From assembly GCA_945862125.1 (NCBI GenBank), contig CAMAYC010000034.1:1-42372 (forward strand): a DNA stretch of 42,372 nt, in the 5' to 3' direction. The position numbers and the translations under genes were made by a program. Shown here one piece after another: positions 26,401-32,581 of this stretch. The notes beneath the pieces were generated by a model that searched no databases, had not been told where the DNA came from, and was given only the letters and a program-made list of their open reading frames with translations. Every line of letters begins with the position of its first letter. The first letter of the stretch is position 1. Source of the stretch: Reyranella massiliensis 521. Lineage in GTDB: Bacteria > Pseudomonadota > Alphaproteobacteria > Reyranellales > Reyranellaceae.

Positions 26401-26598
26401 ATCGCCTCGGGCGCGGGTGCGGCCACCCAGCGCGCCGTCGGCACCGCGGTGTTCGGCGGCATGATCGCAGCCTCGTTCCTCGGCATCTTCGTGATCCCCG
26501 GTCTTTACGTGGCCTTCCAGACGGGACGCGAGAAGATCAAGGGCATGATGGGTCAGGCGCCGGCGCCGGTGTCCAAGCCGACGGAACCGACGCACTGA
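23440..26598 (+). CDS. RND multidrug efflux permease (HAE1 family)
   Basis: A 1052-residue inner-membrane proton antiporter of the AcrB/MexB type with 12 helices and two large periplasmic loops. The start MTISSLFIRRPRLAFVV is typical of the family. The proton-relay Asp pair is in GIVVDDAIVVVE (TM4) and the Lys is in ALAAKNAILIIEFA (TM10). The porter-domain motif FPDIVPPQV and the HAE1 block TAFIPGISGQLYSQFAV are present. It is cotranscribed with the adaptor. No outer-membrane channel gene follows, so the pump must use one encoded elsewhere. Substrates cannot be deduced. Confidence 0.95.
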   Translation: MTISSLFIRRPRLAFVVSTVITIAGIIAMTAMPVAQFPDIVPPQVRVTATYPGASAQAVEESVAQVIEAQVNGVERMLYMKSTSGGDGSYTLTVSFEVGSNPDINTVNVNNRVNQAIALLPPEVQRLGVTTKKQSSALLQVVAVYSPKGTRDELFLSNFSTITLLDTLRRVPGVGDATLFGALDYSMRVWLNLDRMSSLDITPDDVVKAVQAQNVQAAVGLVGAAPLLDDVGFQINITTQGRLTTVEEFENIVVRAISTGALVRVKDIARVELGAKTRDQIGRYNGKPASGIQIYQLPGANALATAKGVRDAIKALEPRFPDDVAYNVMYDTTVFVAATIESVIHTLIEAFVLVAIVVFIFLGNLRATIIPIIAVPVALVGTFAVMLALGMSANTVSLLALVLAIGIVVDDAIVVVEAVEHILEHEPNLTVAEATEKAMTQVTGPIIAITLVLLSVFIPTAFIPGISGQLYSQFAVAVSVSMVISAINALSLSPALCSLILRHRKKPRGVMAWLQNGIDKSRDGYVRVVTPIARRGFIALLLVGGFVVATGGIGSLVPSGFLPDEDQGAFMAELQLPDAASTNRTLASLEEVEKTIAGRPWMRSMFTVSGYSLIDGLALPNRALVVVELKPFAERKDPSLSVFQALKELNIAFSQIASANVFAFNLPPIMGLGNSSGFEFVVQSLAGATATDLAAVSRGLMISAAEVPTLTGVYTTFGASTPQINLKLDRERAQALGVNIADIFSSMQTALGGTYSNDFNLFGRTWQVKVQADAADRGTINDVFRVRVRSSNGELVPLQAVANIELVTAPSSIVRYNNLRSVVMNGAPAPGYSSGDAIAAMENLAKATLPAGYGYEWTGTALQEKAASGQTGFILGLAVVFAYLFLVGLYESTAIPVAALLSVTVGLFGAMAALFVSGLDNNIFAQIGIVVLIALAAKNAILIIEFAMAERASGKDIVTAATTAAALRFRAVMMTSFAFILGLVPLVIASGAGAATQRAVGTAVFGGMIAASFLGIFVIPGLYVAFQTGREKIKGMMGQAPAPVSKPTEPTH

Positions 26599-26709
26599 AC
26601 CTGACAAAAGGGCTCGCCGACCCGGTGGAATGAACAGCTTTTCACGTTCAATTCACCCCAAACACGTCGTTTCAAAATCAGGCCGTTCAAAAACGCCGAT
26701 AAATCGGGC

Positions 26710-26783
26710 CTTTCGGGCACGCCTGAAAGGACACGGCTTGTCCGGAGTTGCTCAAAATTATGCGGAGTTGTTCGCCGTGTCCG
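26710..26783. repeat. Two nested or adjoining inverted repeats
   Basis: CCTTTC (26710-26715) pairs with GAAAGG (26726-26731) across 10 bases. Starting inside it, GGACACGGC (26730-26738) pairs perfectly with GCCGTGTCC (26775-26783) across 36 bases. The second loop contains two GCGGAGTTG-like direct repeats in an AT-richer stretch. It lies 110 bp after the efflux permease and covers the end of the broken HTH gene. A terminator without a T-run, or a remnant of a mobile element end, are both possible. Confidence 0.5.
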
Positions 26784-27262
26784 ACCGGCGCCGATGCCCC
26801 GGACCCGTCCTTGAAAGCTTTGGCACCCGGCGCCCATAGACCTCCGGCCGCACCGCACGCAGCAGGAACATCAGCAGGCGGATGTCGCCGTCGAGGGCGT
26901 GGGTGATGGCGGCGTCTCGAAGCGCCTCGACCGCCATCCCGACCGCATTCGCGGCCGATGGCGGTGCGCTCGGCGGCGAGGCTCACCGAGCCACACTCCT
27001 CGAGGTGGCGCAGGAACGTCGCGAGCTTTTCGGGCGTAGGCGACGCGACGGCGGCAGATGGGTCGGGGCGTGGCCTGGGCCATAGGTGAATGAGCGAGTC
27101 ATCCCGATCTCTATGCCGCTTCCATACTCTTTGGCTTGCACGTCGGGCCGTGTCATGCAGACGCTGGCCTGCTGCGATGAGAGCGCTTTCCGGCACGCAA
27201 TGCGCCGCGCTTTGGGCTTCCGGTACGTCGGTGCGGGGTGGCAGCTTCGTCATGTGGCTCAT
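26759..27262 (-). pseudogene. Frameshifted small HTH-type gene remnant
   Basis: From ATG 27262 (AGGA 6 bases upstream) one frame reads through TPEKLATFLRHLEECGSVSLAAERTAIGRECG, the start of a small family of alphaproteobacterial HTH-like proteins. Near 26935-26945 the matching frame changes by one base and continues as MAVEALRDAAITHALDGDIRLLMFLLRAVRPEVYG, also family-like, ending in TAA at 26759-26761. Neither frame alone gives a sensible protein: the first frame becomes Arg-rich after the break. The N-terminal 60 residues are not recognised and may not belong. A sequencing error is the alternative to real decay. This is the only gene-like content of the 769-bp stretch 26599-27367. Confidence 0.6.
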
Positions 27263-27334
27263 GACGTCCTTCAGGCCAGCGCCGGCCGACCAGCGGCACG
27301 TTCAGACTTATCAGGCAACCCAAGGCGGGACATG

Positions 27335-27348
27335 TTGACCTGCATCAA
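27335..27348. promoter_or_regulatory. FixK/FNR-type box TTGACCTGCATCAA
   Basis: A perfect TTGA-N6-TCAA palindrome 20 bp past the marC stop. On the minus strand a GATAAG hexamer at 27307-27312 sits where the -10 of a class II FNR promoter would be (box at -41.5). The only thing downstream is the broken HTH gene, whose ATG is at 27262, so this may be the old promoter of that gene. Confidence 0.6.
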
Positions 27349-27367
27349 GCCTCGCCGGCCCGGCGGA

Positions 27368-28084
27368 TCAATTGCTGGGTGGGCTGAAGGCGCCCTGCTC
27401 GATCAGGCCGGAGACGCCACCGAGGATCAGTTGAAGGCCGAGCGCAACCTGATTGACCCCGAGGACGACGCCAAGGAGCAGCAGAAGCGGGCCCAGCCAG
27501 CGCACGATGACGTGGGCACCCAGCATGGCGATCCAGTCCAGGAACAGGATGGAGTAGACGGCCCCGGCTACCATCAGCGCGATCTCGGTGGTGGGTGCGA
27601 GCGTCACCAGGATGGTGACGGCGGCGATGCCGTAGGGTGTGACGATGGTGGGAAAGGCAAGAGGTGAAAACGCCGTGGCCATGGTTGGCTGCTCGCTGCG
27701 CTCGGTCGCGCGGGCCGCACTGTACTGCTGCATGACTGCCTGAAGGGCGACCAGGAAGAGAATCACGCCGGCGGCGATCTGCAGCACCTGCACTGGGATG
27801 GCGAAGTTGTCGAGCATGCGCTTGCCGAGAGCGGCGGCGATCGTGACGGCTGCAACAGCATACAGGAAGGCGCGGGTAGCGAGACGGAGGCGGAAGGTGC
27901 GGTCGCAGTCCTTGGTGGCAGCGGCAAACAGGCCGAGAAGCCTGATCGGGCCGAGCATGAGGAACAGCAGGGCGAAGATCATCCCCCATGTCACCGGCCG
28001 TTTGGTGGCGAGCACGCTGCTGGTCTGTGCGGCGGCTGCAAGCGGCACGAAGATCAGCATCAGTGTTGCTGCGAGGCGTTTCAT
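27368..28084 (-). CDS. MarC family membrane protein
   Basis: A 238-residue integral membrane protein of the MarC/NAAT family with about six helices (for example GMIFALLFLMLGPIRLLGLF, FPTIVTPYGIAAVTILV, WLGPLLLLLGVVLGVNQVALGLQLI). The conserved first-helix region and the PTIVTPYGIAA segment after the central loop mark the family, whose physiological role is unsettled. It carries an extra N-terminal stretch (MKRLAATLMLIFVPLAAAAQ) that looks like a cleavable signal peptide. ATG 28084 has GAGGGATCA upstream; the frame continues to 28144 without a better start. A FixK-type box is centred 53 bp upstream. Confidence 0.85.
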   Translation of the reverse strand: MKRLAATLMLIFVPLAAAAQTSSVLATKRPVTWGMIFALLFLMLGPIRLLGLFAAATKDCDRTFRLRLATRAFLYAVAAVTIAAALGKRMLDNFAIPVQVLQIAAGVILFLVALQAVMQQYSAARATERSEQPTMATAFSPLAFPTIVTPYGIAAVTILVTLAPTTEIALMVAGAVYSILFLDWIAMLGAHVIVRWLGPLLLLLGVVLGVNQVALGLQLILGGVSGLIEQGAFSPPSN

Positions 28085-28130
28085 TGATCCCTCATGCCGA
28101 GCAGTTTCGCGTGAGCAGGGGCTGACTCGA

Positions 28131-28144
28131 TTGACGTGGATCAA
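28131..28144. promoter_or_regulatory. FixK/FNR-type box TTGACGTGGATCAA
   Basis: Perfect TTGA-N6-TCAA palindrome centred 53 bp upstream of the marC-family start codon. A class II geometry would place the -10 at 28103-28108, where the minus strand reads GAAACT, a weak match. It lies in the 222-bp gap 28085-28306, in which nothing else was seen. Confidence 0.65.
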
Positions 28145-28306
28145 CGGCCGAGGATCGCCGTCGGTCCACTATAGATGACAGGCAAAATGGCCCCCCGTCG
28201 CACCGAGTGGCTTGAAAAGACTCCCGGGCGAAAGTGCCTTTTTGAAACGCAGAAGTGACCCAACCCGCAACGGCGGCGTCGCGACTCGCCGATCTCGCGA
28301 GCCAGT

Positions 28307-28744
28307 TCAGCCCCAGCTAAGGGTCACGCCGACATCGCCGGGCATGCCGTGCGGATAGTCCACGATCTCGTAGCGGAGATGGTAGCCCAACGGCTTCAAT
28401 CGGCGCACCCAGAATTCGTAGAGTTCCTTCGGGCGGCCGGTGAGCGTCTTTTCCCAACCCTCTTCCGCCTGGTTGATCGCGCGCCCGTTGTCAGAACACA
28501 GATGGTTGGGAAAACGCATTACCTGGACCGAAGTGCGCCCGTCTTCGACGGCGCGGGTCACGATGATTCCGGCCTTCTCGATCACTTCGTCGTCGGAGAG
28601 CCCCGAAGGGCTGAGGAGCTTCGCCAGCAATGCCTCCTTCTCCGCCTCCGCCGCCGCGTGGATGCGCGCCGCCGCCGAGGCCTTGGCACCCTCGATCTCG
28701 GCGATCTTCATTTGTAGATCCTTCGCACTCGGCAGCTTTGCCAT
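28307..28744 (-). CDS. Unknown protein downstream of ppk2
   Basis: A 145-residue soluble protein, not recognised. The first half is a charged, Ala-rich helix likely to be coiled coil (MKIAEIEGAKASAAARIHAA through EKEALLAKLL). The second half contains RFPNHLCSDNGRAINQ, KELYEFWVRRLKPLGYHLRYEIVDYP and ends VGVTLSWG. ATG 28744 has GGAGA upstream. It begins 30 bp after the ppk2 stop and is probably cotranscribed with it, and so under the same FixK-type box. No function is proposed. Confidence 0.75.
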   Translation of the reverse strand: MAKLPSAKDLQMKIAEIEGAKASAAARIHAAAEAEKEALLAKLLSPSGLSDDEVIEKAGIIVTRAVEDGRTSVQVMRFPNHLCSDNGRAINQAEEGWEKTLTGRPKELYEFWVRRLKPLGYHLRYEIVDYPHGMPGDVGVTLSWG

Positions 28745-28773
28745 GTCGGCTCTCCGTTCGTGTTTGACCAATA

Positions 28774-29568
28774 TCAGTATCTCTGCTCGACGAAGCGTCG
28801 CCCCTTCAGGGACGCTTGATCGTCGTACCTCTTGCCTTCCTTGCGGGCCGGCAGCTTCACCTTCTCCCGCTGGATCTTCTTGTAGGGAATCCGCGAGAGG
28901 ATGTGCGAAATGACGTTAAGGCGCGCGCGCTTCTTGTCGTTGGAGTCGACGATGTGCCATGGCGCATGCTTGCTGTCGGTTCGTTCCAGCATCAGGTCAC
29001 GGGCCTTCGAAAAAGCAAACCAGCGCTTGTAGGATTCGAGGTCCATTGGGCTCAGCTTCCATTGCCGCAACGGATCCTCGATCCGGGCGCGGAAGCGCTT
29101 CTCCTGCTCTTCCTGGCCGACCTCGAGCCAGATCTTGATCAGGCGTATGCCGCCGTCGACGATGAATTTCTCGACCGGCGGGCACAGTTCGAGAAAATTT
29201 TCGTGCTGCTCAGGCGTGCAGAAGCCCATGACGTGCTCGACGCCCGCGCGGTTGTACCAGCTGCGATCGAAGATCACCAATTCGCCACCCGCCGGAAAGT
29301 GCTCGACGTAGCGCTGGATATACATCTGGCTCTTCTCGCGATCCGACGGCGCTGGCAGCGCCACGACACGAAAGACGCGCGGGCTGACCCGGGCGGTGAG
29401 CGCCTTGATGGTGCCACCCTTCCCGGCCGCATCACGCCCTTCAAGGACGACGATGACGCGTTCGCCGGTGGCCTTCAGCCAATCCTGCAGAAAGCACAGC
29501 TCGGTCTGGAGTTTCTTCAGCTCCTTTTCGTAGGGCTTGCGCTCGAACTTCGCCTTGTCTGCGGCCAT
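28774..29568 (-). CDS. ppk2: Polyphosphate kinase 2 family protein
   Basis: A 264-residue PPK2, which transfers phosphate between inorganic polyphosphate and nucleoside mono- or diphosphates. Walker A is GRDAAGKGG (44-52), Walker B is VIFDRSWYNRAGVE with Asp101, and the lid region follows (KRFRARIEDPLRQWKLSPMD). Length and sequence suit the class I, single-domain type that mainly converts NDP and NTP. ATG 29568 has GGGAGG upstream; a TTG at 29586 was rejected. A FixK-type box lies 56-69 bp upstream, pointing to induction at low oxygen, when polyphosphate could supply ATP or GTP. Confidence 0.93.
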   Translation of the reverse strand: MAADKAKFERKPYEKELKKLQTELCFLQDWLKATGERVIVVLEGRDAAGKGGTIKALTARVSPRVFRVVALPAPSDREKSQMYIQRYVEHFPAGGELVIFDRSWYNRAGVEHVMGFCTPEQHENFLELCPPVEKFIVDGGIRLIKIWLEVGQEEQEKRFRARIEDPLRQWKLSPMDLESYKRWFAFSKARDLMLERTDSKHAPWHIVDSNDKKRARLNVISHILSRIPYKKIQREKVKLPARKEGKRYDDQASLKGRRFVEQRY

Positions 29569-29623
29569 GGCGGCCTCCCGATCCAATTGAAGTGCAGGCT
29601 AGCGTGCCGGCCCTGTCGGTCCT

Positions 29624-29637
29624 TTGATCTTCGTCAA
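29624..29637. promoter_or_regulatory. FixK/FNR-type box TTGATCTTCGTCAA
   Basis: Perfect TTGA-N6-TCAA palindrome centred 62 bp upstream of the ppk2 start. The class II -10 position (29596-29601) reads TAGCCT on the minus strand. The box overlaps the end of ackA (stop at 29634-29636), so ppk2 has its own promoter in addition to possible read-through. Confidence 0.7.
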
Positions 29638-30815
29638 GAGGCCAGCGCTGCACGTGTGTATCGGGCGATCATCTGCTCCTCGTCGGTCGGCACGACCCAA
29701 GCCGACACCCGCGAGTTGTCGGCGCTGATACGGCCATTGCCGTCGCGGTTGCGGTCCTCGTCCAACAGAACGCCCAGCCAGCCGCAACCGGCTGCGATAT
29801 CAGCGCGGGTCGCCGCGTCGTTCTCACCGATACCGGCGGTGAAAACAATTCCGTCGACGCCGCCCATGGCGGCCGCCAGGGAGCCGATCTCCCGTACGAT
29901 GCGGTAGACGAACAGGGCGACCGCTTCGGCAGCCTCCGGCGCCGTCGATTTGCGAAGCGTCCGCATGTCTGAAGAAATGCCGGAAACGCCGAGCAGGCCC
30001 GATTTGCGATAGAGAAGGTCCTCGATCGCGGCGGCGTCGAGGCCGCGTTCCTGCATCAGGTAGAGCAGCACACCGGGATCGAGCGCGCCGCTGCGCGTGC
30101 CCATCATCAGCCCGTCGACGGCCGTGAAGCCCATGGTACTGGCCAGGCTGCGCCCGTCCCGCACGGCACAGAGGCTGGCGCCGTTGCCGAGATGGGCGAT
30201 GATCAGGCGAGCGCGCGCAAGCATGGGCGCGGTCTCGCGCAGCCGCGTGACGATGAAATCATATGACAGGCCATGGAAGCCGTAGCGCCGTACGCCGGCA
30301 GCCGTGAGGTCGCGCGGCAGCGCGAACTCCTGGGCGAGCACCGGCTGCGTGCGGTGAAAGGCGGCGTCAAAACAGGCGATTTGGGGCAGATGCGGAGCGG
30401 CTTCTGCGATCGCTGCGATCGGCGCCAGGTTGTGCGGCTGGTGCAATGGCGCGAGTGGCACGAGCCTGGAAAGCGCCGCCATCACCTGGGCATCGACCTT
30501 CACAGGGGCGGCGAATTCCGTGCCGCCGTGCACCACCCTGTGGCCGAACGCCAGCACCGGCCGAGCCCCAAGGAGCTCGCGTCCGAGTTTCAGGATTTCT
30601 GCCGTGGCGCCGCGATGGTCGAGGCTGCCCGTGGTCCAGTTCCGCTCAGCCACGATTTCGCCCGCAGCATTCGCCACCTTGAGGTGCGGCAACAGCCCGA
30701 TCTGCTCAACCTGACCACGAAACAGGAGAGGGCCGTCAGTGCCGGCCTCGTAGAGGGCGAACTTGATGCTGGACGAGCCAGCATTGAGAACGGCGATACA
30801 GCCTTGCGTCGACAT
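29634..30815 (-). CDS. ackA: Acetate kinase
   Basis: A 393-residue acetate kinase that makes ATP and acetate from acetyl phosphate. Active-site landmarks are LNAGSSSIKF with Asn11, GHRVVHGG, CFDAAFHRT, HLGNGASLCAV, MGTRSGALDPG and the C-terminal PTDEEQMIA Glu. ATG 30815 is preferred over a longer frame reaching 30911, because upstream codons overlap fabI and do not align. It follows fabI by 13 bp with a poor Shine-Dalgarno. It is the last gene of the DUF3141-pta-fabI-ackA operon and pairs with the phosphotransacetylase two genes upstream. A propionate or butyrate preference cannot be excluded. Confidence 0.94.
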   Translation of the reverse strand: MSTQGCIAVLNAGSSSIKFALYEAGTDGPLLFRGQVEQIGLLPHLKVANAAGEIVAERNWTTGSLDHRGATAEILKLGRELLGARPVLAFGHRVVHGGTEFAAPVKVDAQVMAALSRLVPLAPLHQPHNLAPIAAIAEAAPHLPQIACFDAAFHRTQPVLAQEFALPRDLTAAGVRRYGFHGLSYDFIVTRLRETAPMLARARLIIAHLGNGASLCAVRDGRSLASTMGFTAVDGLMMGTRSGALDPGVLLYLMQERGLDAAAIEDLLYRKSGLLGVSGISSDMRTLRKSTAPEAAEAVALFVYRIVREIGSLAAAMGGVDGIVFTAGIGENDAATRADIAAGCGWLGVLLDEDRNRDGNGRISADNSRVSAWVVPTDEEQMIARYTRAALAS

Positions 30816-30828
30816 GAGTGGGCTCGTG

Positions 30829-31608
30829 TCAGGCGACGATGTTGGCGCCGCCGTCGACATAGACCGTGCCTCCGGTGATGCGGTGGGCGAAGGGCGTGGC
30901 GAGGTAGGCACAGGCGTATCCCACGTCCATGATGTCGACCAGCTCTCCCAGCGGCGCCTTGTGCGCGGCCTCGTTCAACAGCAGCTCGAAGTCTTTCAGG
31001 CCCGATGCGGCGCGTGTCTTGAGTGGCCCGGGGGAGATAGCGTGCACGCGGATTCGACGTGGCCCGAGCTCGAAGGCCAGGTAGCGGCAGGAGGCTTCAA
31101 GGGCGGCTTTCACCGGGCCCATGACATTGTAGTTGGGCACGACGCGGTTGGCGCCGTAGTAGCTCATGGCGAACATCGTGCCACCATCCGTCATTAGCGG
31201 CGCGGCGAGCCGGGCCATGCGTATGAAGGAATGGCAGGAGACGTCCATCGCCTTGGCAAAGCCTTCGGCCGAGCAGTCGAGCAGCCCGCCACGGAGGTCT
31301 TCCAGCGGCGCAAAGGCGATCGAGTGCACCAGGATATCTAGCTTGCCCCAGCGCCTACCAATCTCGTCGAACACCGCCTCGAACTGGCCGGGAATGGAGA
31401 CGTCAAGCGGTGCCGCGATCGGCGCCTCGAGTTCTCGGGCGAGCGGCTCGACATGCGGCCGTGCCTTCTCGTTCAGCCAGGTGACGGCCACTTCCGCGCC
31501 AGCCGCTCGGAAGGCCTTGGCACAGCCGTAGGCGATCGACTGGTCGTTGGCGATACCCACGACCAAAGCCTTGTGTCCGGTCAGTACCGGCCTGATCTCG
31601 TCGGTCAT
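30829..31608 (-). CDS. fabI: Enoyl-ACP reductase FabI
   Basis: A 259-residue NADH-dependent enoyl-ACP reductase, last reductive step of fatty-acid elongation. It follows E. coli FabI closely: GIANDQSIAYG cofactor loop, SYYGANRVVPNYNVMG with Tyr150 and Tyr160, and Lys167, then AISPGPLKTRAASGLKDF. At the E. coli Gly93 position, known from triclosan resistance, this protein has Ala98 (HSIAFAP), a natural variant in many alphaproteobacteria. It starts 7 bp after the phosphotransacetylase stop. Its place inside a Pta-AckA operon suggests a condition-specific second FabI rather than the housekeeping copy. Confidence 0.93.
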   Translation of the reverse strand: MTDEIRPVLTGHKALVVGIANDQSIAYGCAKAFRAAGAEVAVTWLNEKARPHVEPLARELEAPIAAPLDVSIPGQFEAVFDEIGRRWGKLDILVHSIAFAPLEDLRGGLLDCSAEGFAKAMDVSCHSFIRMARLAAPLMTDGGTMFAMSYYGANRVVPNYNVMGPVKAALEASCRYLAFELGPRRIRVHAISPGPLKTRAASGLKDFELLLNEAAHKAPLGELVDIMDVGYACAYLATPFAHRITGGTVYVDGGANIVA

Positions 31609-31615
31609 GGGGTCC

Positions 31616-32581
31616 TCAGGTAATGGCGGTGGCGGCGCTCGCGCGCCGGGCGGCGGCGACCAGCACCGCCACGGCGCAGGAGGCGAGCCGGGTCAGCAGA
31701 GAGTCGGCACGGCTGGTCAGGATGATCGGCACGCGCGCACCGAGCACGATGCCGGCGGCATCGGCGCCTGCCAGAAACGACAGGCTCTTGGCCAGCATGT
31801 TGCCGGCCTCGAGATCGGGCACGATCAGGACATTGGCTCGGCCGGCCACGGGTGAGACGATATGCTTGATCGCGGCCGCTTCGGGGCTGATCGCATTGTC
31901 GAGCGCCAGGGGTCCGTCGAGTTCGGCGCCGGTGATCTGGCCGCGGTCGGCCATCTTGCAAAGCGCCGCAGCCTCCACGGTCGACAGCACGCGGGGATTG
32001 ACCGTTTCCATCGCGCTCAGGATCGCCACGCGCACCTTTTCGGTGCCAAGGGCGCGCGCGAGATCGATCGCGTTCTGGACGATGTCGACCTTCTCTTCAA
32101 GCGTGGGCGCGATGTTGACCGCAGCGTCGCTGATGATCAGGGCCTCGGGATGGCTCGGGACGTCCATGACGAAGCAGTGGCTGAGGCGCCGCGCCGTGCG
32201 GATGCCGGTGTCGCGCGCCACAACGGCGCCCATCAATTCGTCGGTGTGGAGACTGCCCTTCATCAGGGCCTCGGCACGGCCGGCGCGAACGAGTTCCACC
32301 GCCCTCGCCGCCGAATCGTGACTGTGCAGCGACTCGACCAGTTCGAAGCGTCCTATATCGAGCCCGGCCTGCGCCGCCACGTCCAGGATGCGCGCTCGCG
32401 GTCCGACCAGGATCGGCTTCAGCAGGCCCAGGCGCGCGCCTTCGACGGCGCTTTCCAGCGAGACCGTATCGCAGGGATGGGCAACCGCCGTCGCCATCGG
32501 CGGGTGCTTGCGCGCGACGGCGATCAGCCGATCGTACTTGTCGTGAGCGTGTTCGGTAGATCCCGGCGCTGCATCAGGCAT
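31616..32581 (-). CDS. Phosphate acetyl/butyryltransferase family protein
   Basis: A 321-residue phosphotransacetylase (PTA_PTB fold). It exchanges CoA for phosphate on acetyl-CoA or a longer acyl-CoA, feeding the kinase encoded two genes on. Landmarks are LKPILVGPRARI, LMKGSLHTDELMGAVV, ISDAAVNIAPTLEEKVDI, VAILSAMETVNPRVLST and NVLIVPDLEAGNMLAKSL. Homologues often carry an N-terminal MaoC-type hydratase domain, which is absent here. ATG 32581 overlaps the DUF3141 stop by eight bases. Acetyl specificity is inferred from ackA. Confidence 0.9.
   Translation of the reverse strand: MPDAAPGSTEHAHDKYDRLIAVARKHPPMATAVAHPCDTVSLESAVEGARLGLLKPILVGPRARILDVAAQAGLDIGRFELVESLHSHDSAARAVELVRAGRAEALMKGSLHTDELMGAVVARDTGIRTARRLSHCFVMDVPSHPEALIISDAAVNIAPTLEEKVDIVQNAIDLARALGTEKVRVAILSAMETVNPRVLSTVEAAALCKMADRGQITGAELDGPLALDNAISPEAAAIKHIVSPVAGRANVLIVPDLEAGNMLAKSLSFLAGADAAGIVLGARVPIILTSRADSLLTRLASCAVAVLVAAARRASAATAIT

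Noticed and set aside
22309-26607. A 1432-codon open frame antisense to the efflux genes
   Set aside because: It mirrors two convincing plus-strand genes base for base and its translation is rich in His, Asp, Arg and Gly with no domain; long antisense frames are expected in high-GC codon-biased DNA.
26599-27367. Insertion sequence or prophage remnant in the gene-poor gap
   Set aside because: No transposase or phage-like frame, and no target-site duplication could be identified; only inverted repeats of uncertain meaning.
28764-28777. TTGACCAATATCAG as a further FixK-type box
   Set aside because: The right half-site is imperfect and its centre is only 26 bp from the start codon at 28744, so a class II promoter would start inside the gene.
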